Counted from the first letter of the stretch, positions 8,064 through 18,497 are shown. The stretch is DNA of 43,513 nt from Bacteroides gallinarum DSM 18171 = JCM 13658 (GCF_000374365.1 NZ_KB894147.1:1-43513), one strand, 5' to 3'. Numbers and translations are program-made. The notes: generated by a model from the sequence alone, not told the origin.

Positions 8064-8137
8064 CGGTGCGTACGGGACTCGAACCCGTGACCCCATGCGT
8101 GACAGGCATGTATTCTAACCAGCTGAACTAACGCACC
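8064..8137 (-). tRNA. tRNA-Asp (anticodon GTC)
   Basis: The minus strand reads GGTGCGT at the 5' end, which pairs with ACGCACC to form the acceptor stem, with G as discriminator base. The anticodon arm is CATGC-CTGTCAC-GCATG, giving anticodon GTC. The T arm contains GGTTCGAGTCC. CCA is not encoded. It is 74 nt and is followed on its strand by the hairpin at 8006-8039. Confidence 0.95.
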
Positions 8138-8507
8138 ATAATTTCATTGTATCGTTGCTATCTCTCTCGATTGCGGTTGCAAAGGTAGGTGTTTTTTGGG
8201 AACCTGCAATAGCTGTGACGAACTTTTTTTCGACAGCTTTTGGCAGTGTTGGCTTTATATCCTCATTGTGAGAATATTGTATAGAGTGGGAGTACTGCTA
8301 TTTAACAACTATTTAGAAAAGCGTTTATACACTGTTTATGTAATGTTTAGCACCCGGTTGAAAATACGTTTTTGGAGAAAACGAAACATTTTATACCTGT
8401 TTTTAAACTTTCTGCTCGAAAACTTCGTTTTTTTGCAATAAATCGTTATTTTTGCGAACTCAAAACAAGAATGTTGTAATTGGAAAACGATAAAAAGAGA
8501 TTTTAGG
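8138..8507. other. AT-rich intergenic region
   Basis: This 370-bp spacer holds the upstream region of tRNA-Asp and the leader of purU. The only clear element is the purU -7 box at 8447-8454. No coding sequence was recognised. Confidence 0.4.
8447..8454 (+). promoter_or_regulatory. -7 box for purU
   Basis: TATTTTTG matches TAnnTTTG exactly, about 54 nt before the purU start. T-rich sequence lies at the -33 position but no exact TTTG at standard spacing. Confidence 0.4.
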
Positions 8508-9365
8508 ATGATGAAAACAGCCAAACTGTTGCTTCACTGTCCCGATAAACCGGGCATCCTGGCAGAAGTGACGGACTTTATAACGGTGAACAAAGGGAAT
8601 ATTATCTATCTGGACCAGTATGTAGACCATGTAGAGAATATCTTTTTCATGCGTATCGAGTGGGAATTGGAAAACTTCCTGGTTCCCCAGGAGAAAATAG
8701 AGGATTATTTTGAAACACTGTATGCGCAGAAGTATGGAATGAGTTTCCGTCTTTACTTCTCGGACACAAAGCCGCGCATGGCTATCTTCGTGTCGAAGAT
8801 GTCGCACTGCCTGTTCGACTTGCTGGCGCGCTATACGGCGGGCGAGTGGAATGTAGAGATACCTCTTATAATAAGCAATCATCCCGACTTGCAGCACGTG
8901 GCAGAACGTTTCGGCATCCCCTTCCACCTTTTCCCTATCACTAAGGAAACGAAGGAAGAGCAGGAGAAAAAAGAAATGGAACTGCTTGCCAAGCATAAAG
9001 TAAACTTCATCGTGCTGGCGCGTTACATGCAGGTTATTTCCGAGCAGATGATAAATGCTTATCCCAACCGCATTATCAATATCCACCACTCCTTCCTGCC
9101 GGCATTCGTGGGAGCGAAACCTTATCATGCGGCGTTCGAGCGAGGGGTAAAGATTATCGGCGCTACCAGCCACTATGTTACTACGGAGCTGGATGCAGGC
9201 CCTATTATCGAACAAGATGTAGTGCGCATCACGCATAAGGACACCGTGCAGGATTTGGTAAATAAAGGTAAGGATTTGGAAAAGATTGTCCTCTCCCGTG
9301 CCGTCCAGAAGCATATCGAGCGCAAGATATTGGCATATAAGAATAAAACCGTGATATTCAATTAG
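8508..9365 (+). CDS. purU: Formyltetrahydrofolate deformylase
   Basis: This 285-residue enzyme hydrolyses 10-formyl-tetrahydrofolate to formate and tetrahydrofolate, balancing the one-carbon pool and feeding formate to purine synthesis. An N-terminal ACT domain (LHCPDKPGILAEVTDFI, residues 8-24) is followed by a formyltransferase fold. The catalytic region is seen in NIHHSFLPAFVGAKPY, and the Asp is in TTELDAGPIIEQD. Length fits the family. The start has two adjacent ATG codons (8508 and 8511) after AGG. The his genes follow on the same strand after 98 bp. Confidence 0.95.
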   Translation: MMKTAKLLLHCPDKPGILAEVTDFITVNKGNIIYLDQYVDHVENIFFMRIEWELENFLVPQEKIEDYFETLYAQKYGMSFRLYFSDTKPRMAIFVSKMSHCLFDLLARYTAGEWNVEIPLIISNHPDLQHVAERFGIPFHLFPITKETKEEQEKKEMELLAKHKVNFIVLARYMQVISEQMINAYPNRIINIHHSFLPAFVGAKPYHAAFERGVKIIGATSHYVTTELDAGPIIEQDVVRITHKDTVQDLVNKGKDLEKIVLSRAVQKHIERKILAYKNKTVIFN

Positions 9366-9463
9366 CGGTTAGAGGCTGGTGGTTTATTTATGAAGTCGTG
9401 CCGGTATGCCGCAGGAAACGTAAAACAGCCACCGGGCACTAATCACTGTAAATTTGGTAGCTA

Positions 9464-10054
9464 ATGAAGGTTGCAATCATTAAATATAATGCGGGTAATA
9501 TCCGTTCGGTAGATTATGCTTTGAAACGTTTGGGCGTCGAGGCGGAGATAACGGCGGATGAAGCAGTGCTGCGTGCTGCGGATAAAGTTATCTTTCCCGG
9601 AGTGGGCGAGGCAGAAACGACTATGGAGTTTCTGAACGCCGGCGGTATGGGCAGGCTGATAAAAGAGCTACGCCAGCCGGTGCTGGGCATCTGCCTGGGC
9701 ATGCAACTGATGTGCCGTCACTCGGAAGAAGGAAACGTGGATTGTCTCGGCATCTTTGATACCGATGTAAAACGTTTTGTATCGCAAAGGCACGAAGATA
9801 AAGTGCCTCATATGGGTTGGAACACGATTTCGCAGACCGGCAGCGATTTGTTCAAAGGATTTACGAAGGAAGAGTTCGTCTATTTCGTACATAGCTTCTA
9901 TGTTCCGGTCAATGACTGCACGGCTGCCGTGACGGACTACATACTTCCGTTCAGTGCCGCCTTGCACAAGGACAATTACTATGCCACCCAGTTCCACCCC
10001 GAGAAGAGCGGGAGTGTGGGCGAACGCATCTTGCAGAACTTCCTGGACTTGTAG
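9464..10054 (+). CDS. hisH: Imidazole glycerol phosphate synthase, glutaminase subunit
   Basis: The 196-residue class I glutamine amidotransferase supplies ammonia to HisF in histidine synthesis. The catalytic triad is visible: Cys77 in LGICLGMQLM, and His178 and Glu180 in TQFHPEKSG. The N-terminus VAIIKYNAGNIRSV is typical. It is followed after 23 bp by hisA. The partner hisF lies downstream of hisA. Confidence 0.96.
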   Translation: MKVAIIKYNAGNIRSVDYALKRLGVEAEITADEAVLRAADKVIFPGVGEAETTMEFLNAGGMGRLIKELRQPVLGICLGMQLMCRHSEEGNVDCLGIFDTDVKRFVSQRHEDKVPHMGWNTISQTGSDLFKGFTKEEFVYFVHSFYVPVNDCTAAVTDYILPFSAALHKDNYYATQFHPEKSGSVGERILQNFLDL

Positions 10055-10077
10055 CTGTTGTTATTAAATAAAAAGGT

Positions 10078-10803
10078 ATGATAGAACTGATTCCCGCTAT
10101 CGACATCATCGACGGAAAGTGCGTACGCCTTTCTCAGGGCGACTATGATAGCAAGAAGGTGTATAATGAGAATCCCGTAGAAGTAGCCAAAGAACTTGAA
10201 GCGCACGGCATCCGTCGCCTTCATGTGGTAGACCTCGACGGTGCTGCTTCCCACCATGTGGTGAACTACCGCACACTGGAGCAGATAGCCTCGCGCACTT
10301 CCTTGATTATCGACTTCGGTGGCGGCGTAAAGAGCGATGAAGATTTGGTGATTGCGTTTGAAAACGGTGCGCAAATGGTGACGGGCGGCAGTATTGCCGT
10401 GAAGAACCCCGAACGTTTCTGCCACTGGCTGCAAACATATGGTCCGGAGAAAATCATTCTCGGCGCCGATGTAAAAGACCGTAAAATTGCCGTCAACGGT
10501 TGGAAAGACGAGAGCCCTTGCGAGTTGTTCCCCTTCCTGCAAGATTATGTAGAGAAAGGCATCCGCAAAGTTATCTGTACGGACATTAACTGTGACGGTA
10601 TGTTGCAAGGTCCTTCTACGGCTCTGTATAAGGAAATATTGGAAGCGCATCCCGGACTCTGCCTCATTGCCAGTGGGGGGGTGAGTTGTGCCGACGATAT
10701 CCGCCGGCTGGAAGCGGCAGGCGTACCTGCCGTTATTTTCGGTAAGGCGTTGTACGAAGGGCGTATAACTTTCAAGGAACTGGAACAGATTTTGGATTTA
10801 TGA
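10078..10803 (+). CDS. hisA: ProFAR isomerase of histidine synthesis
   Basis: The 241-residue TIM barrel isomerises ProFAR to PRFAR. Catalytic Asp9 is in [17 protein letters not shown], and the second Asp is in [15 protein letters not shown]. Phosphate-binding glycines are in DFGGGVKS and IASGGVS. This and hisF are ancient barrel homologs. The gene is 23 bp after hisH; the next gene, hisF, is unusually far away (395 bp) because a tandem-repeat tract lies between. Confidence 0.95.
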   Translation: MIELIPAIDIIDGKCVRLSQGDYDSKKVYNENPVEVAKELEAHGIRRLHVVDLDGAASHHVVNYRTLEQIASRTSLIIDFGGGVKSDEDLVIAFENGAQMVTGGSIAVKNPERFCHWLQTYGPEKIILGADVKDRKIAVNGWKDESPCELFPFLQDYVEKGIRKVICTDINCDGMLQGPSTALYKEILEAHPGLCLIASGGVSCADDIRRLEAAGVPAVIFGKALYEGRITFKELEQILDL

Positions 10804-10844
10804 TTTCAGCTTTATGTCGTATGGCGTCACGTTTATCTGTTTAA

Positions 10845-11110
10845 GTAATAAACACGAAACCATAAGTATGAAGCTATAAATGTGAAGCCATAAGTATGAA
10901 ACCATAAACATGAAGCCATAAACATGAAGCTATAAATGTGAAACCTAAATATGAAACCATAAACGTGAAGCCATAAACGTGACACCATAAGCATAAAGCC
11001 ATAAGTATGAACCTATAAGCATAAACCTATAACCCTGAGATTATAACCATGAAATCGTAACATATAATCATAAACGTAAAGTCTCGTAACCATGAAATCA
11101 TCAATCTAAA
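10845..11110. repeat. Degenerate 14-bp tandem repeats between hisA and hisF
   Basis: The unit is close to CATAAACATGAAGC and recurs about 18 times, first well conserved (two adjacent exact copies near 10905-10935) and then decaying to the right. It fills most of the 395-bp gap inside a biosynthetic operon. The tract is rich in A and has no T-run terminator. The 14-bp unit is not a multiple of three and no frame stays open, so it is not coding. Confidence 0.85.
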
Positions 11111-11198
11111 ATCGGAAATCATACATATGAACTCTGAATTCATAACCATGAACCATAGACACAAATCTGAAATCATAAACCGTAAATAAAAAAACATT

Positions 11199-11957
11199 GT
11201 GTTAGCGAAAAGAATTATCCCCTGCCTCGACATTAAAGACGGGCAGACCGTAAAAGGAACCAATTTCGTAAACCTGCGTCATGCAGGCGACCCGGTTGAG
11301 CTGGCGCGCGCTTATAGCGAGCAAGGAGCCGACGAGTTGGTTTTTCTGGATATCACCGCCAGTTTCGAAGGTCGCAAGACATTTGCCGAGTTGGTAAAGC
11401 GCATTGCCGCCAACATCAGCATTCCCTTCACCGTAGGCGGCGGCATCCATGAGCTGAGCGATGTAGACCGGCTCCTGAACGCCGGTGCAGACAAAATATC
11501 CGTCAATTCCTCGGCCATTCGCCGTCCGGAACTGATTGACGAGATAGCCAAACACTTCGGTTCGCAAGTCTGTGTGCTGGCTGTCGATGCCAAGCAGACC
11601 GAAAAGGGCTGGTGGTGTTACCTCAACGGTGGCCGTGTGGAAACAGACAAAGAACTTCTCACCTGGACGAAAGAGGCACAAGAGCGCGGTGCAGGCGAAA
11701 TACTTTTTACCAGCATGAACCACGACGGCGTAAAGACCGGATATGCCAACGAAGCCCTTGCCGCCCTTGCCGACGCACTCTCCATACCGGTTATTGCATC
11801 GGGCGGGGCAGGTGCGAAAGAACACTTCCGCGATGTCTTTCTGGAAGGAAAAGCCGATGCAGCCTTGGCAGCCAGTGTTTTTCATTTCGGAGAAATTAAA
11901 ATTCCCGATTTAAAATCGTATCTTTGCGCCCAGGGAATTGCAATGCGCCAGGTTTGA
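11199..11957 (+). CDS. hisF: Imidazole glycerol phosphate synthase, cyclase subunit
   Basis: The 252-residue TIM barrel joins PRFAR and ammonia from HisH to give imidazole glycerol phosphate and AICAR. The N-terminus [19 protein letters not shown] carries catalytic Asp11; the second Asp is in [16 protein letters not shown] start at 11199 gives the family's exact N-terminus; there is no in-frame ATG nearby. The repeat tract directly upstream and the GTG start suggest lower translation or a separate message from hisA. Confidence 0.95.
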   Translation: MLAKRIIPCLDIKDGQTVKGTNFVNLRHAGDPVELARAYSEQGADELVFLDITASFEGRKTFAELVKRIAANISIPFTVGGGIHELSDVDRLLNAGADKISVNSSAIRRPELIDEIAKHFGSQVCVLAVDAKQTEKGWWCYLNGGRVETDKELLTWTKEAQERGAGEILFTSMNHDGVKTGYANEALAALADALSIPVIASGGAGAKEHFRDVFLEGKADAALAASVFHFGEIKIPDLKSYLCAQGIAMRQV

Positions 11958-12052
11958 CAAGAAGATGAAACGATAAGATAGCGGGGCTGGCAGGAAAAAA
12001 CATAATGCCGCAGAGCAATCGATAGTTAATACCTAAATAATATATATTCAAG

Positions 12053-12661
12053 ATGTTGGACTTTGACAAAATGAACGGACTCGTTCCGGCAATTATACAA
12101 GATGCTGACACAGCCAAAGTGCTGATGCTGGGTTTCATGAACCGGGAAGCATACGACAAGACGGTAGAAACCGGTAAGGTAACATTTTTCAGCCGTACCA
12201 AGAACCGTCTGTGGACGAAAGGAGAGGAGAGCGGCAATTTCCTGAACGTAGTTTCCATGAAAGAAGACTGCGACAAAGATACCCTGCTCATCCAAGTACA
12301 TCCCGTGGGACCAGTGTGCCATACAGGTACGGATACCTGCTGGGGCGAAAAGAACGAACAACCCGTTATGTTCCTGAAACTTCTCCAGGATTTCATCGAC
12401 AAGCGCCATGCCGAAATGCCGGAAGGCTCCTACACCACCAGCCTGTTTCAGTCCGGTATCAACAAAATGGCGCAGAAAGTAGGCGAGGAAGCAGTTGAAA
12501 CAGTAATCGAAGCATGCAACGGAACCGACGAACGTCTCATCTACGAAGGAGCCGACCTGCTGTACCACCTTATCGTACTGCTTACCTCTAAAGGCTATCG
12601 CATAGAAGATTTGGCACGCGAGCTGGAAGAACGCCACAGTGCAACCTGGAAGAAACACTGA
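12053..12661 (+). CDS. hisIE: Bifunctional phosphoribosyl-AMP cyclohydrolase / phosphoribosyl-ATP pyrophosphatase
   Basis: The 202-residue fusion performs steps two and three of histidine synthesis. The N-terminal HisI domain shows FFSRTKNRLWTKGEESGNFL and the zinc-binding segment CHTGTDTCWG. The C-terminal HisE domain shows KVGEEAVETVIEACNG with acidic metal ligands, and ends ELEERH. The order of hisH, hisA, hisF and hisIE is usual. The early genes hisG, hisD, hisC and hisB are not in this window and must be elsewhere. Confidence 0.95.
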   Translation: MLDFDKMNGLVPAIIQDADTAKVLMLGFMNREAYDKTVETGKVTFFSRTKNRLWTKGEESGNFLNVVSMKEDCDKDTLLIQVHPVGPVCHTGTDTCWGEKNEQPVMFLKLLQDFIDKRHAEMPEGSYTTSLFQSGINKMAQKVGEEAVETVIEACNGTDERLIYEGADLLYHLIVLLTSKGYRIEDLARELEERHSATWKKH

Positions 12662-12697
12662 TTAGTAAAAACAATACCTAAAGAGCAAGAAGCAGGA

Positions 12698-13408
12698 ATG
12701 AGCGACGAAGCGCTGATACGATACAAAGACGTGGAGATACACCAGCAAGAACTGTGCGTATTGAACGATGTAAACCTGGAACTGCATAAAGGAGAGTTCG
12801 TCTACCTTATCGGCAAAGTCGGTTCGGGCAAGACGAGCCTGCTCAAAACCTTTTACGGAGAGTTGGACGTTGCGGCGGGCGATGCCGAAGTACTGGGATA
12901 CGACATGCTGCATATCAAGCGCAAGCACATTCCGCAGTTACGCCGTAAGCTGGGCATCGTCTTTCAGGATTTCCAGTTACTCACCGACCGTACCGTGCAC
13001 GACAACCTGGAATTCGTGCTCCGTGCCACCGGGTGGAAGAACAAAGCAGAGATAAAAGACCGCATCGACGAAGTATTGCAACTGGTAGGCATGAGCAATA
13101 AAGGCTATAAATACCCCAACGAACTGTCGGGAGGCGAGCAGCAACGCATCGTGATAGCCCGTGCCGTACTCAATTCCCCGGAAATTATCCTTGCCGATGA
13201 GCCTACGGGCAACCTGGATGTGGAAACCGGTTTCGCTATCACCCAACTCCTGCACAGCATCAGTTCGGCAGGCTCGCTTGTCATTATGACCACGCACAAC
13301 ATGCAGTTGCTTTGGGAATACCCGGGACGCGTATACCGCTGTGCCGACCATTTGATAACGGATGTAACGGAACAATACACCATTGCAACACCGGCAGAAG
13401 AAAAATAA
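12698..13408 (+). CDS. ftsE: ABC transporter ATPase, FtsE-like
   Basis: The 236-residue ATPase has Walker [10 protein letters not shown] (39-47), signature LSGGEQQR (143-150) and Walker B IILADEP (163-169) followed by TGNLD, the hallmark of the FtsE/LolD/MacB group. FtsE partners with the membrane protein FtsX at the division site, acting on peptidoglycan hydrolases. No permease gene is adjacent, so FtsX must be encoded elsewhere, as is common in Bacteroides. LolD is the main alternative. Confidence 0.75.
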   Translation: MSDEALIRYKDVEIHQQELCVLNDVNLELHKGEFVYLIGKVGSGKTSLLKTFYGELDVAAGDAEVLGYDMLHIKRKHIPQLRRKLGIVFQDFQLLTDRTVHDNLEFVLRATGWKNKAEIKDRIDEVLQLVGMSNKGYKYPNELSGGEQQRIVIARAVLNSPEIILADEPTGNLDVETGFAITQLLHSISSAGSLVIMTTHNMQLLWEYPGRVYRCADHLITDVTEQYTIATPAEEK

Positions 13409-13442
13409 ACAAGATTATATAACATTTAATACAGGAACGAAA

Positions 13443-14759
13443 ATGAAAGTTTTAAAGTTTGGAGGTACTTCAGTAGGTTCGGCTCAACGAATAAAAGATG
13501 TAGCCAAATTGATTACCGATGGTGAACGTAAGATTGTGGTTCTCTCTGCCATGTCGGGTACCACAAACACGCTGGTCGAGATTTCGGACTATCTGTATAA
13601 GAAAAATCCGGAAGGCGCCAACGAAATAATCAACAGGCTGGAGATGCAATACCGCCGGCACATCGACGAACTCTACGCCACTCCCGAATACAAACAGAAA
13701 GGGCTGGAACTTATCAAATCCCATTTCGACTATATCCGTTCTTATACAAAAGATCTTTTCACACTGTTCGAGGAAAAAGTAGTACTGGCACAAGGCGAGC
13801 TGATTTCCACCGCCATGATGAACTACTACCTGCAAGAAAGCGGCGTGAAATCCGTTTTGCTTCCGGCTTTAGAATACATGCGCACGGACAAAAATGCCGA
13901 GCCCGACCCGGTTTATATCAAAGATAAACTCCAAGTTCAACTCGAGCTGCATCCCAATGCCGAAATCTACATCACACAAGGCTTTATCTGCCGTAATGCC
14001 TACGGCGAGGTAGACAACCTGCAACGCGGCGGCAGCGATTATACCGCATCCCTGATAGGCGCAGCCGTCAACGCCTCCGAAATCCAGATTTGGACAGACA
14101 TCGACGGCATGCACAACAACGACCCGCGTATTGTAGACAAAACCTCGCCGGTACGTCACCTGCACTTTGAAGAAGCAGCCGAGCTGGCATACTTCGGTGC
14201 GAAAATTCTGCACCCCACCTGCGTACAGCCCGCCAAGTACGCCAATATCCCCGTGCGCCTGCTCAATACAATGGATCCCACGGCTCCAGGCACACTCATA
14301 TCCAACGATACGGAGAAAGGCAAAATCAAAGCAGTAGCTGCTAAGGACAATATTACAGCTATCAAAATCAAGTCCAGCCGTATGCTGCTTGCCCACGGTT
14401 TCCTGCGCAAAGTATTCGAAATCTTCGAAAGCTACCAGACATCTATCGACATGATTTGCACCTCCGAGGTAGGCGTATCCGTATCTATCGACAACACCAA
14501 ACACCTCAACGAAATTCTGGACGACTTGAAGAAATACGGCACGGTAACGGTAGATAAAGAAATGTGCATCATCTGCGTGGTAGGCGACCTCGAGTGGGAG
14601 AACGTCGGTTTTGAGGCGAAGGCACTCGACGCCATGCGCGACATACCGGTACGTATGATTTCTTTTGGCGGTAGCAACTACAACATATCCTTCCTTATCC
14701 GCGAATGCGATAAGAAACAAGCCTTGCAGTCACTCAGCGACGCACTGTTCAATGAATAA
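13443..14759 (+). CDS. lysC: Aspartate kinase (monofunctional)
   Basis: The 438-residue enzyme phosphorylates aspartate, the first step to lysine, threonine and methionine. The start at 13443 gives the family N-terminus MKVLKFGGTSVGSA and has AGGA upstream. The kinase core includes TQGFICRNAYGEVDNLQRGG and SDYTAS. ACT regulatory domains fill the C-terminal 130 residues (from about 300), so feedback control is likely. There is no fused homoserine dehydrogenase. lysA follows after 56 bp. Confidence 0.93.
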   Translation: MKVLKFGGTSVGSAQRIKDVAKLITDGERKIVVLSAMSGTTNTLVEISDYLYKKNPEGANEIINRLEMQYRRHIDELYATPEYKQKGLELIKSHFDYIRSYTKDLFTLFEEKVVLAQGELISTAMMNYYLQESGVKSVLLPALEYMRTDKNAEPDPVYIKDKLQVQLELHPNAEIYITQGFICRNAYGEVDNLQRGGSDYTASLIGAAVNASEIQIWTDIDGMHNNDPRIVDKTSPVRHLHFEEAAELAYFGAKILHPTCVQPAKYANIPVRLLNTMDPTAPGTLISNDTEKGKIKAVAAKDNITAIKIKSSRMLLAHGFLRKVFEIFESYQTSIDMICTSEVGVSVSIDNTKHLNEILDDLKKYGTVTVDKEMCIICVVGDLEWENVGFEAKALDAMRDIPVRMISFGGSNYNISFLIRECDKKQALQSLSDALFNE

Positions 14760-14815
14760 TAAAAGAAAAATACAATCATAACAGAAAGAACAAAGATATA
14801 ACCCATAGTAATTTT

Positions 14816-15976
14816 ATGAAAGGAACATTCCCTATCGATAAATTCCGTCAACTGCGTACCCCGTTTTACTACTACGATACGAAGGTGCTGCGCGATACCC
14901 TTGCCAGCATCCGTACCGAAGCATCCCGGTATGATAATTATTCGGTACATTATGCGGTAAAGGCCAATGCCAATCCAAAAGTTCTTTCCATAATCCGCGA
15001 AAACGGGCTGGGAGCCGATTGCGTGAGCGGCGGTGAAATCCGTGCGGCAATCAAAGCCGGTTTCCCTGCCGCTAAGATTGTATTTGCCGGCGTAGGCAAA
15101 GCCGACTGGGAGATAAACCTCGGGCTGGACTACGACATCTTCTGCTTCAACGTAGAATCCATTCCCGAGCTGGAAATCATTAATGAACTCGCCGCCGCCA
15201 AAGGCAAGGTAGCCAATGTCGCATTCCGCATCAACCCCAATGTAGGTGCACATACCCATGCCAATATCACCACCGGGCTGGCCGAAAACAAGTTCGGCAT
15301 CAGCATGCAAGACATGAACCATGTGATAGATGTGGCGCAAGAGATGAAAAACGTCAAATTCATCGGACTGCATTTCCATATCGGTTCGCAGATACTGGAT
15401 ATGGGCGACTTCGTAGCCTTGTGCAACCGCGTCAACGAATTACAAGACAAGCTCGAAGCCCGCCAGATACGCATCGAACACGTCAACGTGGGCGGTGGAC
15501 TCGGCATCGATTACGGACACCCCAACCGCCAGCCCGTACCCGACTTCAAAAGCTATTTCGAAACCTACGCCAACTGCCTGAAACTCCGCTCATACCAGAC
15601 ACTCCATTTCGAGCTGGGACGCTCGGTAGTAGGACAGTGCGGCTCGCTCATTTCGCAGGTGCTGTACGTAAAACAAGGCACTAACAAGCAATTCGCCATT
15701 CTCGATGCAGGCATGACCGACCTGATTCGCCCGGCACTCTACCAGGCGTACCACAAGATTGAGAACATCACCTCCGACGCCCCGCAGCAAACCTACGATG
15801 TGGTAGGCCCTATCTGCGAGTCCTCCGATGTCTTTGGCAAAGCCGTAGACCTGAACGGCGTGAAGCGTGGCGACCTTATAGCCCTCCGCTCTGCCGGAGC
15901 ATACGGCGAAATCATGGCATCGGGCTATAACTGCCGCGAGTTGCCGCAAGGCTATACATCGGACGAGTTGGTATAA
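14816..15976 (+). CDS. lysA: Diaminopimelate decarboxylase
   Basis: The 386-residue PLP enzyme makes L-lysine from meso-diaminopimelate. It has the fold-type III alanine-racemase barrel with PLP lysine Lys49 in HYAVKANANPK. Phosphate-binding glycines are in NVGGGLGIDY, and the active-site Cys is in GPICESSDVFG. It follows lysC on the same strand, giving the first and last lysine steps together. The hairpin at 16002-16069 ends the transcript. Confidence 0.95.
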   Translation: MKGTFPIDKFRQLRTPFYYYDTKVLRDTLASIRTEASRYDNYSVHYAVKANANPKVLSIIRENGLGADCVSGGEIRAAIKAGFPAAKIVFAGVGKADWEINLGLDYDIFCFNVESIPELEIINELAAAKGKVANVAFRINPNVGAHTHANITTGLAENKFGISMQDMNHVIDVAQEMKNVKFIGLHFHIGSQILDMGDFVALCNRVNELQDKLEARQIRIEHVNVGGGLGIDYGHPNRQPVPDFKSYFETYANCLKLRSYQTLHFELGRSVVGQCGSLISQVLYVKQGTNKQFAILDAGMTDLIRPALYQAYHKIENITSDAPQQTYDVVGPICESSDVFGKAVDLNGVKRGDLIALRSAGAYGEIMASGYNCRELPQGYTSDELV

Positions 15977-16001
15977 GCATACAAAACTTATCAAGAAACG
16001 G

Positions 16002-16069
16002 CGGGAGGCTGTATCGAATTTCACCACCGTGTAATCCCTGGTGAACCTCGACACAACCTCCCGTTTTTT
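16002..16069 (+). terminator. Strong terminator after lysA
   Basis: CGGGAGG (16002-16008) pairs with CCTCCCG (16057-16063), with an extended imperfect stem inward (TCGA pairs with TCGA) and an inner CACC/GGTG hairpin. A run of six T follows at 16064-16069. Confidence 0.85.
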
Positions 16070-16128
16070 GTCGCTACTTGATTTTTTTATTGTATTTTTA
16101 CAGCATTAAATCTGATAAGAACCCCATT

Positions 16129-18471
16129 ATGAAACACAAATCGATTCTCTTTTCAATCAGTCTGGTACTTAGTTCATTTTGCCTCTCGGCGCAAGAACTG
16201 CCGAAAGACGTAGTATGGCAGAACATAGAAGGAGTTAATGTACCCCTTCCGCCTCAAACACACCCCCGTCTCTACCTCCGTTCCTCCGATTTGCCGGCAT
16301 TGAAAGAACGCATGAAAACCCCTCAGGCACAGCGCACCCTTTCGCTCATGAAAGAGCTGGGCAAAGACCGTACCCCCGCCGAGGAAGCAGCCGTTACCAA
16401 CCGCGGTTTCCGCTACTACTACGAGATGCGCGGCGTTACCACACGGGCACAGTTGCAAGCGCTCGACTATTTGCTGAAAGGCGACAAGCGCCTGGCACGC
16501 CAAGCCATTACAGCCACGCTCGACACATTGCAACGCGCCTCCTTCGGCATCCGTTCCGACTTGTCGAGAGCCAGCGGAGCCATGCTGATAACCGGCGCTA
16601 TGGTATATGACTGGTGCTACGACCAGATGACAAGTTCAGAGAAACAAGCCTATATCAAAGAATTCATCCGCCTGGCAAAAAGCATGGAATGCGGTTACCC
16701 GCCGCGCAATAACCAACCCATAGCAGGACACCCCTCGGAATGGATGATTATGCGCGACATGCTGTCGGCAGGCATCGCCATTTACGACGAATACCCCGAC
16801 ATGTACAACCACGTTATTACCATGCTCTACCGCGACTACATCCCGGCACGCAACTACTTCTACGAAGGACAAAACTACCACCAGGGTACGAACTACATAC
16901 ATGTCCGTTTCGCCTGCGACCTCTTTCCGCTTTGGATTCTGGATAAAATGGGAGCCGGCAGCATCTACGACTCCTCGGCAAAGTTCGTACTCTACGACAT
17001 AATCTATCGCCGGCGTCCCGACGGAGTACTGCTGCCCTCCGGCGACGATTACCCGCAGAACCGTCCCGCCTTGCTCACCATGCCTGTACCCATGTTCCTG
17101 GCCTCCAGCTATTATAAAGACGAATACCTTGCCTATGAGTTCGAGCGTAACCCCCGTTTGGACAAGTCGGGCAACGAATCCATGAACCACTGCCTGATAT
17201 ACGAACTGCTATGGCGCGACTATGACCTGCAAGGCAAAGCCCCCGACGACCTTCCTTTGACACGCTATTCCGGCACTCCCTACGGCTGGATGATTGCCCG
17301 TACCGGCTGGGATGCCAACAGCGTGATAGCCGAGATGAAAATCAACGAACAGTTCGTAGGCAACCACCAACATATGGACGGCGGCAGCTTCCAGATTTAC
17401 CACAAAGGTCCTCTGGCTATCGATGCCGGCGCTTATAGCGGCAGTTCGGGCGGATACAACAGCCCCAACAACAAAAACTACTTCAAGCGCACCATTGCCC
17501 ATAACTCATTGCTGGTGTACGACCCCGACGAAAAATTCGGCTGCTGGAACTATGGCGGTGGCGGAAAGACCCGGTTTGCAGCCAACGACGGCGGGCAGCG
17601 CATGTGTGGCGAAGGCTGGAAAACCTGCAATTCGCTCGACAGCCTCCTGTCCGAGGAATATACCGTAGGCAAAGTCCTGGCACATGGATTCGGCACGGAT
17701 GCGCAAACACCCGACTACTCCTATCTGAAAGGAGATATCACCCAGGCATATACCCGGAAAGTGAAAGAAGCCAAACGCTCCTTCGTATTCCTCAACCTGA
17801 AATCCGGGCAAGTACCTGCCGCACTTATTATCTACGACAAAGTGTCGGCATCCAACCCCGATTTCCGCAAATACTGGCTGCTGCACAGCATCGAAGAACC
17901 TACGGTCGAAGGCAACACCTTCACAGTACGGCGCACCAAAGACGGCGATAGCGGCATGCTGCACAACACTGTCCTTTTGCCCCAGGCAGATAATATGCGC
18001 ATCGGCAAAGTCGGCGGTCCTGGCAAGGAAAACTGGGTGTTCGGCACTAACTATCCCAACGATGCCGTAGCCCCTTACCTCGACAATGCCAACGAGCGCG
18101 GAGCCTGGAGAGTAGAAGTAACGCCCGCTACCCCCGCCATTACCGACAACTTCCTGAATGTGATACAGATTACCGATAACCGATGCGATAAGCTGAACGA
18201 AGTACGGCGCATCGGGAACGACCGGATAGTAGGCGTCCAGTTAGCCGACCGCGTAGTGACCTTTGCCAGAAATAGCGAACAACTATACAAAGACTTTACC
18301 CTTACAGTCAGCGGTAGCGGCACGTATAAGTTCGTTATCACCGACCTCAAAGCAGGCAATTGGCAGGTAAAGAAAGACGGTCGCATCTTTATTCCGTTGG
18401 CCGAAGTACAAACTTCCGACGGAGTACTTGCTTTTGAAGGGACAGCCGGCAGCTATGAATTTTGTAGGTAA
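16129..18471 (+). CDS. Secreted heparinase II-like polysaccharide lyase
   Basis: The 780-residue product begins with a signal peptide (MKHKSILFSISLVLSSFCLS, cleavage near AQE), so the start at 16129 is preferred over a longer frame. An alpha/alpha-toroid domain is followed by a beta-sandwich. Candidate catalytic residues in the pattern of Pedobacter heparinase II (family PL21, from memory) are His201 (AGHPSEW), Tyr256 (QGTNYIHV) and His413 (GNHQHMDGG). Likely zinc ligands are His415, Asp432 (AIDAG) and His458 (IAHNSL). It would cleave heparin or heparan sulfate in the periplasm. No susC/susD pair, sulfatase or regulator is adjacent. Confidence 0.85.
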   Translation: MKHKSILFSISLVLSSFCLSAQELPKDVVWQNIEGVNVPLPPQTHPRLYLRSSDLPALKERMKTPQAQRTLSLMKELGKDRTPAEEAAVTNRGFRYYYEMRGVTTRAQLQALDYLLKGDKRLARQAITATLDTLQRASFGIRSDLSRASGAMLITGAMVYDWCYDQMTSSEKQAYIKEFIRLAKSMECGYPPRNNQPIAGHPSEWMIMRDMLSAGIAIYDEYPDMYNHVITMLYRDYIPARNYFYEGQNYHQGTNYIHVRFACDLFPLWILDKMGAGSIYDSSAKFVLYDIIYRRRPDGVLLPSGDDYPQNRPALLTMPVPMFLASSYYKDEYLAYEFERNPRLDKSGNESMNHCLIYELLWRDYDLQGKAPDDLPLTRYSGTPYGWMIARTGWDANSVIAEMKINEQFVGNHQHMDGGSFQIYHKGPLAIDAGAYSGSSGGYNSPNNKNYFKRTIAHNSLLVYDPDEKFGCWNYGGGGKTRFAANDGGQRMCGEGWKTCNSLDSLLSEEYTVGKVLAHGFGTDAQTPDYSYLKGDITQAYTRKVKEAKRSFVFLNLKSGQVPAALIIYDKVSASNPDFRKYWLLHSIEEPTVEGNTFTVRRTKDGDSGMLHNTVLLPQADNMRIGKVGGPGKENWVFGTNYPNDAVAPYLDNANERGAWRVEVTPATPAITDNFLNVIQITDNRCDKLNEVRRIGNDRIVGVQLADRVVTFARNSEQLYKDFTLTVSGSGTYKFVITDLKAGNWQVKKDGRIFIPLAEVQTSDGVLAFEGTAGSYEFCR

Positions 18472-18497
18472 ACAAGAGAGCATAAAACGGCATATAT

